DNA of 64,000 nucleotides from Candidatus Homeothermus arabinoxylanisolvens (lineage in GTDB: Bacteria; Bacteroidota; Bacteroidia; Bacteroidales; Muribaculaceae): NCBI GenBank assembly GCA_001689405.1, contig LUJO01000021.1:1-64000 (forward strand). The letters run 5' to 3'. The notes under the pieces were generated by a model. The model searched no databases. It had not been told where the DNA came from and was given only the letters and a program-made list of their open reading frames with translations. How positions within the stretch are numbered: position 1 is the first letter of the stretch; each line of letters opens with the position of its first letter. The position numbers and the translations under genes were made by a program. Positions 1 to 8,140 of the stretch are shown here, piece by piece.

Positions 1-221
1 CGGGTCCCTTTTCAAATGTTAGATGCAAAAGGCTGCATCTTATGCACACTCTGCTTCTTACGACCGGCTTCTGCGGCGGATTCACGACTTTTTCACTCTT
101 CGCGGCCGAGATTTACGGTCTATGGGGCAAGCAGGAGTGGGCCACGGCACTTTTGTATACATTGGCGAGTGTCATCATAGGTGTGGTTCTTGTATGGTGC
201 GGCCGCGCACTCATGCGCTAA
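1..221 (+). CDS. crcB: CrcB/Fluc fluoride channel, C-terminal part (truncated by window start)
   Basis: Only the last roughly 72 codons are in the window, read in the frame whose codons begin at base 3 and ending in TAA at 219-221. The peptide contains TTGFCGGFTTFSLFAAE, which matches the signature helix break of the CrcB/Fluc fluoride-exporting channel family (dimeric inner-membrane protein giving resistance to fluoride). It is followed by a hydrophobic stretch (LYTLASVIIGVVLVW) that fits the last membrane helix. The N-terminal helices lie outside the window. The gene runs convergently into ribF and the two stop codons share bases 218-221. Identification rests on the signature motif in a short fragment, but that motif is distinctive. 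Confidence 0.85.
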   Translation, partial: GPFSNVRCKRLHLMHTLLLTTGFCGGFTTFSLFAAEIYGLWGKQEWATALLYTLASVIIGVVLVWCGRALMR

Positions 222-1135
222 CCCACAGTGGCGACAGTAAGCCGGGCATCGGCCGAGAGCTGTTCTTTCAAAGCCTCAAGCGAGGGAAAGGCCCGCTCAT
301 GGCGAAGAAAGGCCACAAACTCCACGGCGACACGCGTACCGTAAATATCGCCGTCGAATCCTATGATATGTACCTCTATGGACCGCGGCGCATTGTCGCC
401 GTCAACGGTAGGACGATGGCCTATGTTCAACATTCCGGGCCACACGCTGCCGTCGGCAAGAGCGACACGTGCAGCATACACTCCGTTGCCGGGCACAAGT
501 ATACTCGGGTCAACAGGCTCTATATTGGCGGTCGGGAACCCGATTTTGCGGCCAAGTTCCTTTCCGTGTACCACAATACCTTCTATAGCGTAGGGCCGTC
601 CGAGCAAACGGGCCGCCCCCTCAACCCGGCCTTCACCGATTAAACGGCGTATAGCCGAGGAGCTTACTTTGGGAGCGGCGTCGCACTTGAATTCATCGGC
701 GGCAAACACCTCGATGCCACACTGTTGTCCAAGCTTACGATAATCATCAATCGTGGCTGGACGATCATGGCCGAAACGGTTGTTGAACCCTATGACCATG
801 GCCTTGACACCGTAATCACGGGCAAGCATGGCCATGAATTCGCCGGCCGACATCATGCGCAACTTTTCGTCAAAATCAAGCAACACCACATCAACACCTT
901 CGGCGTCAAGCCTCCGCAACTTCTCGTCAAGAGTCGAGAGCATGGCCATGGTGCTGCCGGAAGTCAGTGTACGAGGATGGCTGCGAAATGTCACGGCCAC
1001 AGGTTTTAGTCCGAGCCTGCGTCCGTGGGCCGACAGAGTATCGAGCAGACACCGGTGTCCGCCGTGCACTCCATCAAACATACCCACGGCCGCGATACGG
1101 CCGTGGGTATTATCAGGTATGTCAATCAACGCCAT
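218..1135 (-). CDS. ribF: bifunctional riboflavin kinase / FMN adenylyltransferase RibF
   Basis: A 305-residue protein with the two usual RibF halves. The N-terminal FAD synthetase nucleotidyltransferase half has FDGVHGGH at residues 20-27 (the HxGH-type ATP-binding motif). The C-terminal flavokinase half has GRKIGFPTAN, GVYAARVAL and NIGHRPTV. It makes FMN from riboflavin and then FAD, in the cytoplasm. The length is normal for the bacterial bifunctional enzyme. Its start lies 45 bases downstream of the stop of the GH2 gene on the same strand, so it may be partly co-transcribed, but no functional link to galactosidases is expected. The stop codon overlaps that of convergent crcB by four bases. 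Confidence 0.96.
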   Translation of the reverse strand: MALIDIPDNTHGRIAAVGMFDGVHGGHRCLLDTLSAHGRRLGLKPVAVTFRSHPRTLTSGSTMAMLSTLDEKLRRLDAEGVDVVLLDFDEKLRMMSAGEFMAMLARDYGVKAMVIGFNNRFGHDRPATIDDYRKLGQQCGIEVFAADEFKCDAAPKVSSSAIRRLIGEGRVEGAARLLGRPYAIEGIVVHGKELGRKIGFPTANIEPVDPSILVPGNGVYAARVALADGSVWPGMLNIGHRPTVDGDNAPRSIEVHIIGFDGDIYGTRVAVEFVAFLRHERAFPSLEALKEQLSADARLTVATVG

Positions 1136-1180
1136 TATGCGTAATTGCTATTATCGTTTTTACAGATGATTTACGACCTG

Positions 1181-4100
1181 TCAATGACCGGCTTTCACTC
1201 CGTAGTCGTTTTTTACAGGGGTTATGGTATAGTCAAACGTATAGTCGCCATAGGGCAGCATATACTCCGGACGGGGACGCGCACCCCAGCTGTTCTCGCA
1301 GGCAAGTCCTATCTGGCTAAGGTCCACGCATACATTGGTCACGTCATCGGCGTCAAGCTCGCCCCAGTGGGTATTGGGTTTATCCTTACCGCCGTCAAGA
1401 GTAGAGATGTAGTAGTGCAACGCCGATGCGGAGAATGGTTTGGCTGCGGTAAACCTAACACCCGTACCCGAAGCGTCGAGCACTGTCCAGTAACGGAGGT
1501 CAGTACGCGTACCGGTCTCCTGCGGACGTATGTAGGGATAAGGCTGCTCCGACACGGTCTGGCGATATATACCCAGATCGGAGGCCTGCTGACGGTCAGC
1601 ATAGTTCTCGCCCGGACCGCGGCCGTAATACTCTACAGTCTCAAACGAAGCAGGCATAGGCATCTGCATGCCGAAGCGGAAGAGCCCCGACACTTTCGCA
1701 TCCTTGCCGGCAGTCATCTTCTCCACAATGTTTACTTCACCGTTACCGTCTATAGTATATGTCACGGTCATCTTGGCTTTTACCGAAGGCATGTCATAGG
1801 AAGCCGTGAAACGGGCCTTGCCGTCAACCTCCTCCTGAGTAAAGCCGATGAGCTTCATTTCGGGATTCAACCATGCGCGATACTCTTTCTGGAGATTTGC
1901 GCCGTAGTCGTTGTCAGTAGGCGCACGCCAGAAATTAGGAGTAATTTCGGCGCCCTCTTTAAGGAGCGGAGTGCCGTCAAACACATACTTGGAAATAAAG
2001 CCTGTGGCTTTGTTGAAAGCTATCATGAAATGAGGTCCTTTGACGGTATCGGTAGCAATCTCGACAGCGGGGGCCGCCACCTTAACGCCATGATGGTGAG
2101 AGGGCGCGTTGAGAAGTGTAAGCTGCTGACGCGCTATGACTGCGCCGGCGGGCAAAAGACCGTCGCGCGACTTGTTTACATAAGCCACATTAAGCAGCCA
2201 CTCGCCGCAGTTGCATATCTTGCCGTAACCGAGGTCAACGACAGCGCTGTGCTGCGGGGCCACATCGATATCCGCTACCTCACCGCGACGTTCTACAACA
2301 CCGTTGTGGAGTAGCTCCCACTGAAGGGCCACATTGCTCAGGTCAGTGAAGAAGTTTTCGTTATATACTTTCACCTGTCCCGGCTTGTCGAGCGAGGTCC
2401 ATATGTTCTGATACACACGCTGCACCTCGTAAGCATGCGGATTGGGCACGCGGTCGGGCGATATAAGGCCGTTGTCGCAGAAGTTGCCGTCGGTAGCGTC
2501 GGTAGGATTGAAGTCGCCGCCGTAGGCATATATGACACGACCGTCCTTGCCGTTCCACCTTATCGACTGGTCGACAAAGTCCCAGATGAAACCGCCCTGA
2601 TACTTGGGATACTTCCTTATAAGATCCCAGTATTCCTTAAATCCGCCTTCGGAGTTGCCCATGGCATGGGCATACTCGCACTGTATCAGCGGTTTTACAA
2701 AAGTATCGTCGGTAGAGTATTTCTCGCAACCTCCGTAACCGTAGTACATCGGGCAGAATATGTCGGTCTTGCCGGTCTTGCCTGCCTGCTCATACTGCAC
2801 GGGGCGAGTCGGATCGGCCGCCTTCACAAGATCATATGCCTCCTCGAAGTTAGGACCGTAACCTGCCTCGTTGCCGAGCGACCACACTATGATGGACGGA
2901 TGGTTGTAATTAGCCTTTACATTGCGGTCGTTGCGCTCAAGATGAGCCTTGCGGTATGCCGGATTTTTGGCGAGTGTCTTGTCGCCGTAGCCCATGCCGT
3001 GCGACTCGATATTGGCCTCGGCCACAACATATATGCCATAACGGTCGCAGAGGTCATACCAGCGCGGGTCGTTGGGATAGTGCGATGTACGCACCGCGTT
3101 TATGTTAAGAGCCTTCATCATGGCTATATCCTGAAGCATGCGCTCGGTCGACACCACATAGCCGGCATCGGGGTCGAGTTCATGACGGTCGGCACCCTTT
3201 ATAAGTACGGGCTGACCGTTGACAAGTAGCTGCGAGTTCTTAATCTCAATCTTGCGGAAGCCGACATTGACCGGTATTATCTCGACAGGCTGTCCTTTCT
3301 TGGTGAAAGTAGCCACCAGCGTATACAGATTGGGAGTCTCCGAAGTCCACTTAAGCGGGTTCTTGACATCAAGCGTCACATTTACCTTACCCTTTACTCC
3401 GGCCTTTTCGTAGGCGGCCGCCACATTTCCGTCAGGAGCCATAAGCTTCAGGTCAAGATTGCCCGAGCCCTTGACGTCGACGCTTACGGTAAGTACTCCG
3501 TCGCGATAATCCGACGTGAGGTCGCCGTTGGCGCGTATATCCTCGATACGGTTGCGGTTGCGCGCATAAAGATAGTTTTCACGGGCCAGTCCGGAGAAGC
3601 GGAAGAAGTCCTGATCCTCAAGATAGGTACCGTCGCTCCAACGAAACATCTGCAAGGCAATAAGATTCTTCTCGCCGGGTTTCACGTAAGGAGTGAGGTT
3701 AAATTCCTGCGCGAGTTTGCTGTCCTCGCCGTAACCTACAAACTTGCCGTTGACCCAGACCTCTATGTTGGATGTGGCCGAGCCGAAATGCGCTATTATG
3801 TCCTTGCCTTTCCAGTCGGCGGGTATCTCGATTTCGCGCCGGTAAGTGCCTACATGATTGTCTTTCAAGGGCACCTCGGGAGGATTGTTGGCGAAATGTC
3901 CGCGCCAAGCATAGCCGACATTTACATATATGGGGTCGCCGTAACCGTTGAGCTCCCACATGCCGGGCACCTCGATAACCGACCATGAGGAGTCATCGAA
4001 AGCGGGCTTGTAGAAATCAACCGGACGCATATCGGCGTCTTTCACCCAATTGAATTTCCAAGTGCCGTCAAGCGAGCGGTAATTGTCGCTCGTCACCTTA

Positions 4101-4261
4101 CCTTGGCCGAGTTTATCGGCTGACTCATATGCAAAATAGGAAGTGTGCATCGGCAGGCGATTCACTTCATTTACTTCAGGATCGAGCCAATAAGGAGTTT
4201 TGGCTCCTAACGATATTGCGCTCATGGCAACAACACAGGCAAACGACAATGATTTTATCAT
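1181..4261 (-). CDS. lacZ: GH2 beta-galactosidase, LacZ-type, secreted
   Basis: The reading frame is open from 4315, but the start at 4261 is preferred: it is followed at once by a signal peptide (MIKSLSFACVVAMSAISLGA) and lies 22 bases below a TAnnTTTG box. That gives 1026 residues, close to the usual LacZ length. Domains in order are a jelly-roll sugar-binding domain, an Ig-like domain, the TIM barrel, a second Ig-like domain and the C-terminal beta-sandwich (Bgal_small_N). The barrel has the acid/base motif WSLGNEAGYG (near residue 462) and the nucleophile motif CEYAHAMGN (near 527). It should hydrolyse terminal beta-galactosides, probably in the periplasm. It lies outside the main PUL operon, next to GH35, and has its own promoter(s). 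The exact substrate cannot be told from sequence. Confidence 0.92.
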   Translation of the reverse strand: MIKSLSFACVVAMSAISLGAKTPYWLDPEVNEVNRLPMHTSYFAYESADKLGQGKVTSDNYRSLDGTWKFNWVKDADMRPVDFYKPAFDDSSWSVIEVPGMWELNGYGDPIYVNVGYAWRGHFANNPPEVPLKDNHVGTYRREIEIPADWKGKDIIAHFGSATSNIEVWVNGKFVGYGEDSKLAQEFNLTPYVKPGEKNLIALQMFRWSDGTYLEDQDFFRFSGLARENYLYARNRNRIEDIRANGDLTSDYRDGVLTVSVDVKGSGNLDLKLMAPDGNVAAAYEKAGVKGKVNVTLDVKNPLKWTSETPNLYTLVATFTKKGQPVEIIPVNVGFRKIEIKNSQLLVNGQPVLIKGADRHELDPDAGYVVSTERMLQDIAMMKALNINAVRTSHYPNDPRWYDLCDRYGIYVVAEANIESHGMGYGDKTLAKNPAYRKAHLERNDRNVKANYNHPSIIVWSLGNEAGYGPNFEEAYDLVKAADPTRPVQYEQAGKTGKTDIFCPMYYGYGGCEKYSTDDTFVKPLIQCEYAHAMGNSEGGFKEYWDLIRKYPKYQGGFIWDFVDQSIRWNGKDGRVIYAYGGDFNPTDATDGNFCDNGLISPDRVPNPHAYEVQRVYQNIWTSLDKPGQVKVYNENFFTDLSNVALQWELLHNGVVERRGEVADIDVAPQHSAVVDLGYGKICNCGEWLLNVAYVNKSRDGLLPAGAVIARQQLTLLNAPSHHHGVKVAAPAVEIATDTVKGPHFMIAFNKATGFISKYVFDGTPLLKEGAEITPNFWRAPTDNDYGANLQKEYRAWLNPEMKLIGFTQEEVDGKARFTASYDMPSVKAKMTVTYTIDGNGEVNIVEKMTAGKDAKVSGLFRFGMQMPMPASFETVEYYGRGPGENYADRQQASDLGIYRQTVSEQPYPYIRPQETGTRTDLRYWTVLDASGTGVRFTAAKPFSASALHYYISTLDGGKDKPNTHWGELDADDVTNVCVDLSQIGLACENSWGARPRPEYMLPYGDYTFDYTITPVKNDYGVKAGH

Positions 4262-4283
4262 GACAATAAATTGGTTAATTATA

Positions 4284-4316
4284 CAAAGATACGAATAAGA
4301 CGAGTGCAAAAGCAAA
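4284..4316 (-). promoter_or_regulatory. Bacteroidetes-type promoter, proximal copy, for the GH2 gene
   Basis: On the minus strand a TATCTTTG box (complement of 4284-4291) matches the -7 consensus TAnnTTTG. A TTTG (complement of 4313-4316) lies 21 bases upstream as the -33 element. The box ends 22 bases before the chosen start codon. The whole element is duplicated just upstream at 4359-4391. Confidence 0.7.
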
Positions 4317-4358
4317 TAAAATTTGATTTTGCCGAGCGGAAGTATCTAAGACGGATGT

Positions 4359-4391
4359 CAAAGATACGAATAAGACGAGTGCAAATGCAAA
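4359..4391 (-). promoter_or_regulatory. second, distal copy of the same promoter-like element
   Basis: The same arrangement as the proximal copy: TATCTTTG (complement of 4359-4366) and TTTG (complement of 4388-4391) separated by 21 bases. It sits between the stop of the GH35 gene (4418) and the proximal copy, so it could serve as a second start site for the GH2 gene. Activity is inferred only from the match to the consensus. Confidence 0.5.
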
Positions 4392-4417
4392 TTTATTTAC
4401 AATTTGACGAGCGAGAA

Positions 4418-6787
4418 TTACATCCTGAAAGGCACGGTGCTTACGTAGATGCGGTAATCCCTGATAGCGCCGGGAACCTCAGCCTCCATGCGGGGCAGAT
4501 ACTGAAATCCGGAGAGCGACCGCTCGGTTCCGAGGTCGATGACCACGGCATGGGGAAACGGCACACCCGGCACGGTAGACCAGTAAGTCGACTCCTGAAG
4601 GTCAAATGTCTTGTCGGCCGACCGATTGACCTTGGCCACATCCTCGCTGTCGGCATACATGACAGTCCACGGCTCGCGCGACAGGCGCTCGCCCTTGTCA
4701 TCGAGCACATACATCTCCGCTATAGCGGCCACATCCTTGCCGTCGACAGCGTTGAGAGCCTCCACGCACACGTAGCGTCCTTTGACGGGAGCGTCAAACT
4801 TCACCTCCTGCCAGCCGTTGCCGGGCTTGAACGAACCGGTCACCACGGGTTTTTCGCCCGCCAAGTCAAGGCTCTGCCCCTCGGTGCGGTGAGTCAGCGG
4901 CTTCTGCACAAGAAGCTGGTCGAGCTTAGGCTCCTTCAGGCCCTCGCATCGGGCCTCGCGCGGGCCGAGTATGTCAAACACAAGTATCTCGTTCTCACCC
5001 TTTCTGAGCCAGCATCCGGGCATGTAGAGAGTCTGTTGCGGACCTATCTCCCATATGCGGCCCATAGGATGTCCGTTGACATATACAAGCCCTTTGCCCC
5101 ATGTCTCGAAATTCAGGAACGTGTCGGAGGGCTTGCCCTTGACGGTGAACTTGCCGCGATATACACCGCGCGGCAGGCGGCCGTCATCGCCGGGCGTAAA
5201 CGCGCCCACGGGCATGAACTCGCCTATGCCGGTATAGGTCTCATAGGTATCCTCGATGTTGAATACCTGCCAGTTTTTGAGGTCGCACACCCACTTGTGG
5301 CCGTCCTTGTCGGCCGTCAGGGTCACCTTGTCGGTAATGCCTTTGAAGTCCTTGATGGCACGGCCGAAGTTTATGCGGCCCATGGCCTCCACGAGTATGT
5401 CGAGCCGCGCGCCCTTGCGGCAGGCGGGTACGGTAAGCTCCTTCTCGCCGTTGCGCCGGTCGAGCTTGCCTATGTACTTTCCGTCGACAAACACCTGCGC
5501 GAAATCGTGCGCGTCGCTGACCGTCAGCAGCGCCGGCTCGTCGAGCGCCGGCAACGCGGTGCGGTACAGTATCGAACCGAAGCCCTGATCGTACTCCTCC
5601 ATGGTCTTTATGTCGGTGTCGGTCTTTGGTTCGGGAAGATTGGCGAATAGCGGAGCCACCTCGTCAAGTTCAAATGCCTTTATTTCAATCGGTTTGATCA
5701 AAGCCGGTACGGGAGCCTGCTTCTCGCCGTCCATATACTTGGCGAGCGTGGTGCGGAGAGCCGTGTACTTGGGAGTGGTCTGCCCCGACTCGCTTATGGG
5801 GGCGTCGTAGTCATACGAGGTCACGTCGGGAGCAAAGCCGGGAGAGTTGGCACCGGCCCAATGGCCCCAGTTGGTGCCGCCGTGAGTCATATAAAGGCTG
5901 AACGATATGCCCTTCGACAGCATCTCGTCGATGCCGGCTATCATATCCTCGGCGGGGCGTGTCTCATGGTTGGCGCCCCACTTGTCAAACCATCCGCTCC
6001 AGAACTCCGAGCACATCAGCGGACTGTCGGGACGCACCTCCTTAAGCCGGGCAAACTGCTGGTCAATGTTGGCGCCCGTGCCGAAATTCATGGTCCATAT
6101 CAGGTCGTCAAGGCCGTTGTTGAGGAAGTTGGACGACCAGTCGCACTGAAACAGAGTGACATTGTCGCCGAAATTCTTGCGGAGCATGTCGCGGATCTGC
6201 GACACATACCGCTTGTCTATGCCGTAAGAGCCGTATTCGTTCTCGACCTGCACCATTATTATAGGGCCGCCGTCGGCTATGGTGAGGTCGCCTACCTGAT
6301 CGGCCACCGCTTTCTGAAACCTGTCGACGCGCTCAAGGAAGTATGGGTCTGACTCGCGCAGGCGTATGTCTTTCTTCTTCAGCAGCCACCACGGCAGTCC
6401 GCCCATCTCCCACTCGGCGCATACATACGGGCCGGGACGGAGTATGACTTTCATGTCGTTGGCCTTGCAGAGGTCTACAAACTCCCGCAGGTCATTCTGC
6501 CCCGTGAAGTCAAAGCTGTCGGGCTTCGGTTCGTGTGAATTCCAGAACACGTACAGACACACCGTATTCATGCCGAGGGCCTTGCACAGCTTTATCCGCT
6601 GGTCCCAGTAAGGCTTGGGTATGCGCGGATAGTGCAGCTCGGCGGCTTTCACCACAAAGGGCTTGCCGTTAAGCAGAAATGTGCCGTCGCCGGCCTCGAA
6701 GCGCGTGCCGTCGGCGTTCACGGCGTTGCCCCACGCCATTGTCAGCAGGGTCAGTACCGCGGCAATTCTGAAAAGACTCATTCTCAT
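4418..6787 (-). CDS. GH35 beta-galactosidase with C-terminal discoidin-like domain, secreted
   Basis: 789 residues with an N-terminal signal peptide (hydrophobic RIAAVLTLLTMAWG). The (beta/alpha)8 barrel has the GH35 hallmarks LRPGPYVCAEWEMGGLP, the acid/base VQVENEYGSY (glutamate near 182) and the nucleophile CSEFWSGWF (glutamate near 260). Beta-sandwich domains typical of GH35 follow, and the last ~150 residues look like an F5/8 type C (discoidin, CBM32-like) domain, which would bind galactosides or other sugars. It should release terminal beta-galactose in the periplasm. It lies upstream of the LacZ-type gene on the same strand, with the duplicated promoter between them, and diverges from the GH43-like gene at 7009. 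Confidence 0.93.
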   Translation of the reverse strand: MRMSLFRIAAVLTLLTMAWGNAVNADGTRFEAGDGTFLLNGKPFVVKAAELHYPRIPKPYWDQRIKLCKALGMNTVCLYVFWNSHEPKPDSFDFTGQNDLREFVDLCKANDMKVILRPGPYVCAEWEMGGLPWWLLKKKDIRLRESDPYFLERVDRFQKAVADQVGDLTIADGGPIIMVQVENEYGSYGIDKRYVSQIRDMLRKNFGDNVTLFQCDWSSNFLNNGLDDLIWTMNFGTGANIDQQFARLKEVRPDSPLMCSEFWSGWFDKWGANHETRPAEDMIAGIDEMLSKGISFSLYMTHGGTNWGHWAGANSPGFAPDVTSYDYDAPISESGQTTPKYTALRTTLAKYMDGEKQAPVPALIKPIEIKAFELDEVAPLFANLPEPKTDTDIKTMEEYDQGFGSILYRTALPALDEPALLTVSDAHDFAQVFVDGKYIGKLDRRNGEKELTVPACRKGARLDILVEAMGRINFGRAIKDFKGITDKVTLTADKDGHKWVCDLKNWQVFNIEDTYETYTGIGEFMPVGAFTPGDDGRLPRGVYRGKFTVKGKPSDTFLNFETWGKGLVYVNGHPMGRIWEIGPQQTLYMPGCWLRKGENEILVFDILGPREARCEGLKEPKLDQLLVQKPLTHRTEGQSLDLAGEKPVVTGSFKPGNGWQEVKFDAPVKGRYVCVEALNAVDGKDVAAIAEMYVLDDKGERLSREPWTVMYADSEDVAKVNRSADKTFDLQESTYWSTVPGVPFPHAVVIDLGTERSLSGFQYLPRMEAEVPGAIRDYRIYVSTVPFRM

Positions 6788-6864
6788 CGCTTGGTTTTAG
6801 ATTTTAATCAGTTATGCTTGTTAATACTACGTTCACACTCGGTCATGCACTCATCGCACTTTCA

Positions 6865-6872
6865 CAAAAATA
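6865..6872 (-). promoter_or_regulatory. -7 box for the GH35 gene
   Basis: The minus strand reads TATTTTTG here, matching TAnnTTTG, 78 bases before the GH35 start. No good TTTG is seen at the expected -33 spacing, so this is a weak call. Confidence 0.4.
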
Positions 6873-6971
6873 GGCAATTTTCTTATATTCGGTGACGTAA
6901 ATCGTTATTTTGGTCATAATTTACCCTATAATTGACATAAATATCAGTGGTTTTAGTATATTTGCTTGTAT

Positions 6972-6979
6972 TATCTTTG
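6972..6979 (+). promoter_or_regulatory. -7 box for the GH43-like gene at 7009
   Basis: TATCTTTG matches the TAnnTTTG consensus and lies 29 bases before the chosen ATG at 7009, which supports that start over the ATG at 6910. The -33 element is poor (GGTTTT around 6949-6954). Confidence 0.55.
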
Positions 6980-7008
6980 CAGAAAATCACATTACAATAT
7001 TCCAAGTC

Positions 7009-7989
7009 ATGAAAATACGTATTTTATCGGCAATCGCCTTCATGCTGCCCGCACTGGCAGGATTGGCACAGACCGGCGACAGCGACTTCAGCGCCTATCT
7101 GTTCACCTATTTTACCGGCAACCGCATTGAACAGGAGCAGATATGCTTCGCCGTAAGCCCCGACGGCTACAACTACCGCGCCCTCAACGACGGCAAGCCC
7201 GTGATAGCATCGCGCGACATTTCATCGACAGGCGGCGTGCGCGACCCGCACATCCTGCGGTGCGAGGACGGCAAGACATTTTACATGGTTGTGACCGACA
7301 TGGTGTCGGCCAACGGATGGGACTCCAACCGCGCCATGGTGCTTCTCAAGTCGACCGACCTCATAAACTGGGACAGCTCCGTCATAAACATACAGAAAAA
7401 GTACGCCCACCAGAATGACCTCAAGCGCGTGTGGGCGCCGCAGACCATCTATGACCGCGCGGCCGGAAAATACATGGTGTACTGGTCCATGAAGTATGGC
7501 GACGGGCCCGACATAATATATTACGCCTACGCCAACCCCGGGTTTACCGACATCGAGGGTGAGCCGCAGCCCCTGTTTCTGCCCGCCAACGGCAAGTCGT
7601 GCATCGACGGCGACATAGTGTACCACAACGGGCTGTATCACCTGTTCTACAAGACCGAGGGCCACGGCAACGGCATAAAAGTGGCTACCACGCAGTCATT
7701 GACCTCGGGCAAATGGGAGGAACAGGACGACTACAAGCAGCAGACCGCCGACGCAGTCGAGGGCGCCGGCACATTCAAGCTCATCGGCACCGACAAGTAT
7801 ATTCTTATGTATGACGTGTACATGAAAGGTCGTTACCAGTTCACCGAGACTGACGACCTGCGCAACTTCAAGGTCATCGACTCGGAAGTGACAATGGACT
7901 TCCACCCGCGCCACGGCACAGTCATCCCCATCACCGCCGCCGAACTGCACCGCCTCACCTCCAAGTGGCCCTCGACACCGCGCGACTGA
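7009..7989 (+). CDS. GH43-like five-bladed propeller glycosidase, secreted
   Basis: The frame is open from 6910, but the ATG at 7009 begins a clear signal peptide (MKIRILSAIAFMLPALAGLAQ) and follows a TATCTTTG box, giving 326 residues. The body is a single five-bladed beta-propeller of GH43 (clan GH-F) type: GGVRDPHIL holds the probable catalytic base aspartate, VWAPQTIYD marks the second blade, DGDIVYHNGLYHLFY the pKa-modulating aspartate, and EGAGTFKL the likely general acid. The usual role is removing alpha-L-arabinofuranose or beta-xylose from plant polysaccharides in the periplasm. There is no accessory domain, unlike the two GH43 proteins of the main locus. It is convergent with the PUL operon, and both end at the stem-loop at 8021-8063. 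Confidence 0.82.
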   Translation: MKIRILSAIAFMLPALAGLAQTGDSDFSAYLFTYFTGNRIEQEQICFAVSPDGYNYRALNDGKPVIASRDISSTGGVRDPHILRCEDGKTFYMVVTDMVSANGWDSNRAMVLLKSTDLINWDSSVINIQKKYAHQNDLKRVWAPQTIYDRAAGKYMVYWSMKYGDGPDIIYYAYANPGFTDIEGEPQPLFLPANGKSCIDGDIVYHNGLYHLFYKTEGHGNGIKVATTQSLTSGKWEEQDDYKQQTADAVEGAGTFKLIGTDKYILMYDVYMKGRYQFTETDDLRNFKVIDSEVTMDFHPRHGTVIPITAAELHRLTSKWPSTPRD

Positions 7990-8020
7990 TCACTAACGTT
8001 TGTTGGCGTATGCCTCATAA

Positions 8021-8063
8021 AAATCCCCCCGACAGCGACTTCACTTGGCTGTCGGGGGGATTT
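8021..8063. terminator. bidirectional stem-loop terminator between convergent GH43 and GH5 genes
   Basis: A perfect 16-base-pair stem (8021-8036 with 8048-8063) encloses an 11-base loop. The stem contains CCCCCC/GGGGGG flanked by AAAT/ATTT, so each strand ends in a short T run. It lies 32 bases after the GH43-like stop and 78 bases after the GH5 stop on the other strand, and so can end both transcripts, including the long PUL operon. Confidence 0.85.
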
Positions 8064-8140
8064 ACATAACCTTAAAAATTGCTGTAGTATTAGCAGTGTG
8101 TGCCAATTCTATCCATTAAAGAAACCTATTATAATATGTA

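Larger units (their letters stand above)
4284..4415 (-). repeat. direct repeat, two copies 75 bases apart, each carrying a promoter-like element
   Basis: Copy one starts at 4284 and copy two at 4359. The first 27 bases are identical and 33 of the first 34 match. Weaker similarity continues for about 20 more bases, both copies ending in a GAGCG sequence. The repeat begins exactly at the TAnnTTTG box, so it duplicates the -7 and -33 elements. Similar short intergenic repeats are, from memory, common in Bacteroidales; this could not be checked here. Confidence 0.8.

Noticed and set aside
23..643. 206-codon plus-strand frame at the left edge
   Set aside because: It crosses the crcB end in another frame and then lies antisense to ribF; neither part looks like a protein family.
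1145..2314. 389-codon plus-strand frame opposite the LacZ-type gene
   Set aside because: Antisense shadow without recognisable domains.
4261..4315. upstream start for the LacZ-type gene adding 18 residues
   Set aside because: It would overlap the promoter boxes and place a non-signal peptide before a perfect signal sequence.
4271..5650. 459-codon plus-strand frame opposite GH35
   Set aside because: Antisense to a confident enzyme; its first part is a translation of the duplicated promoter repeat.
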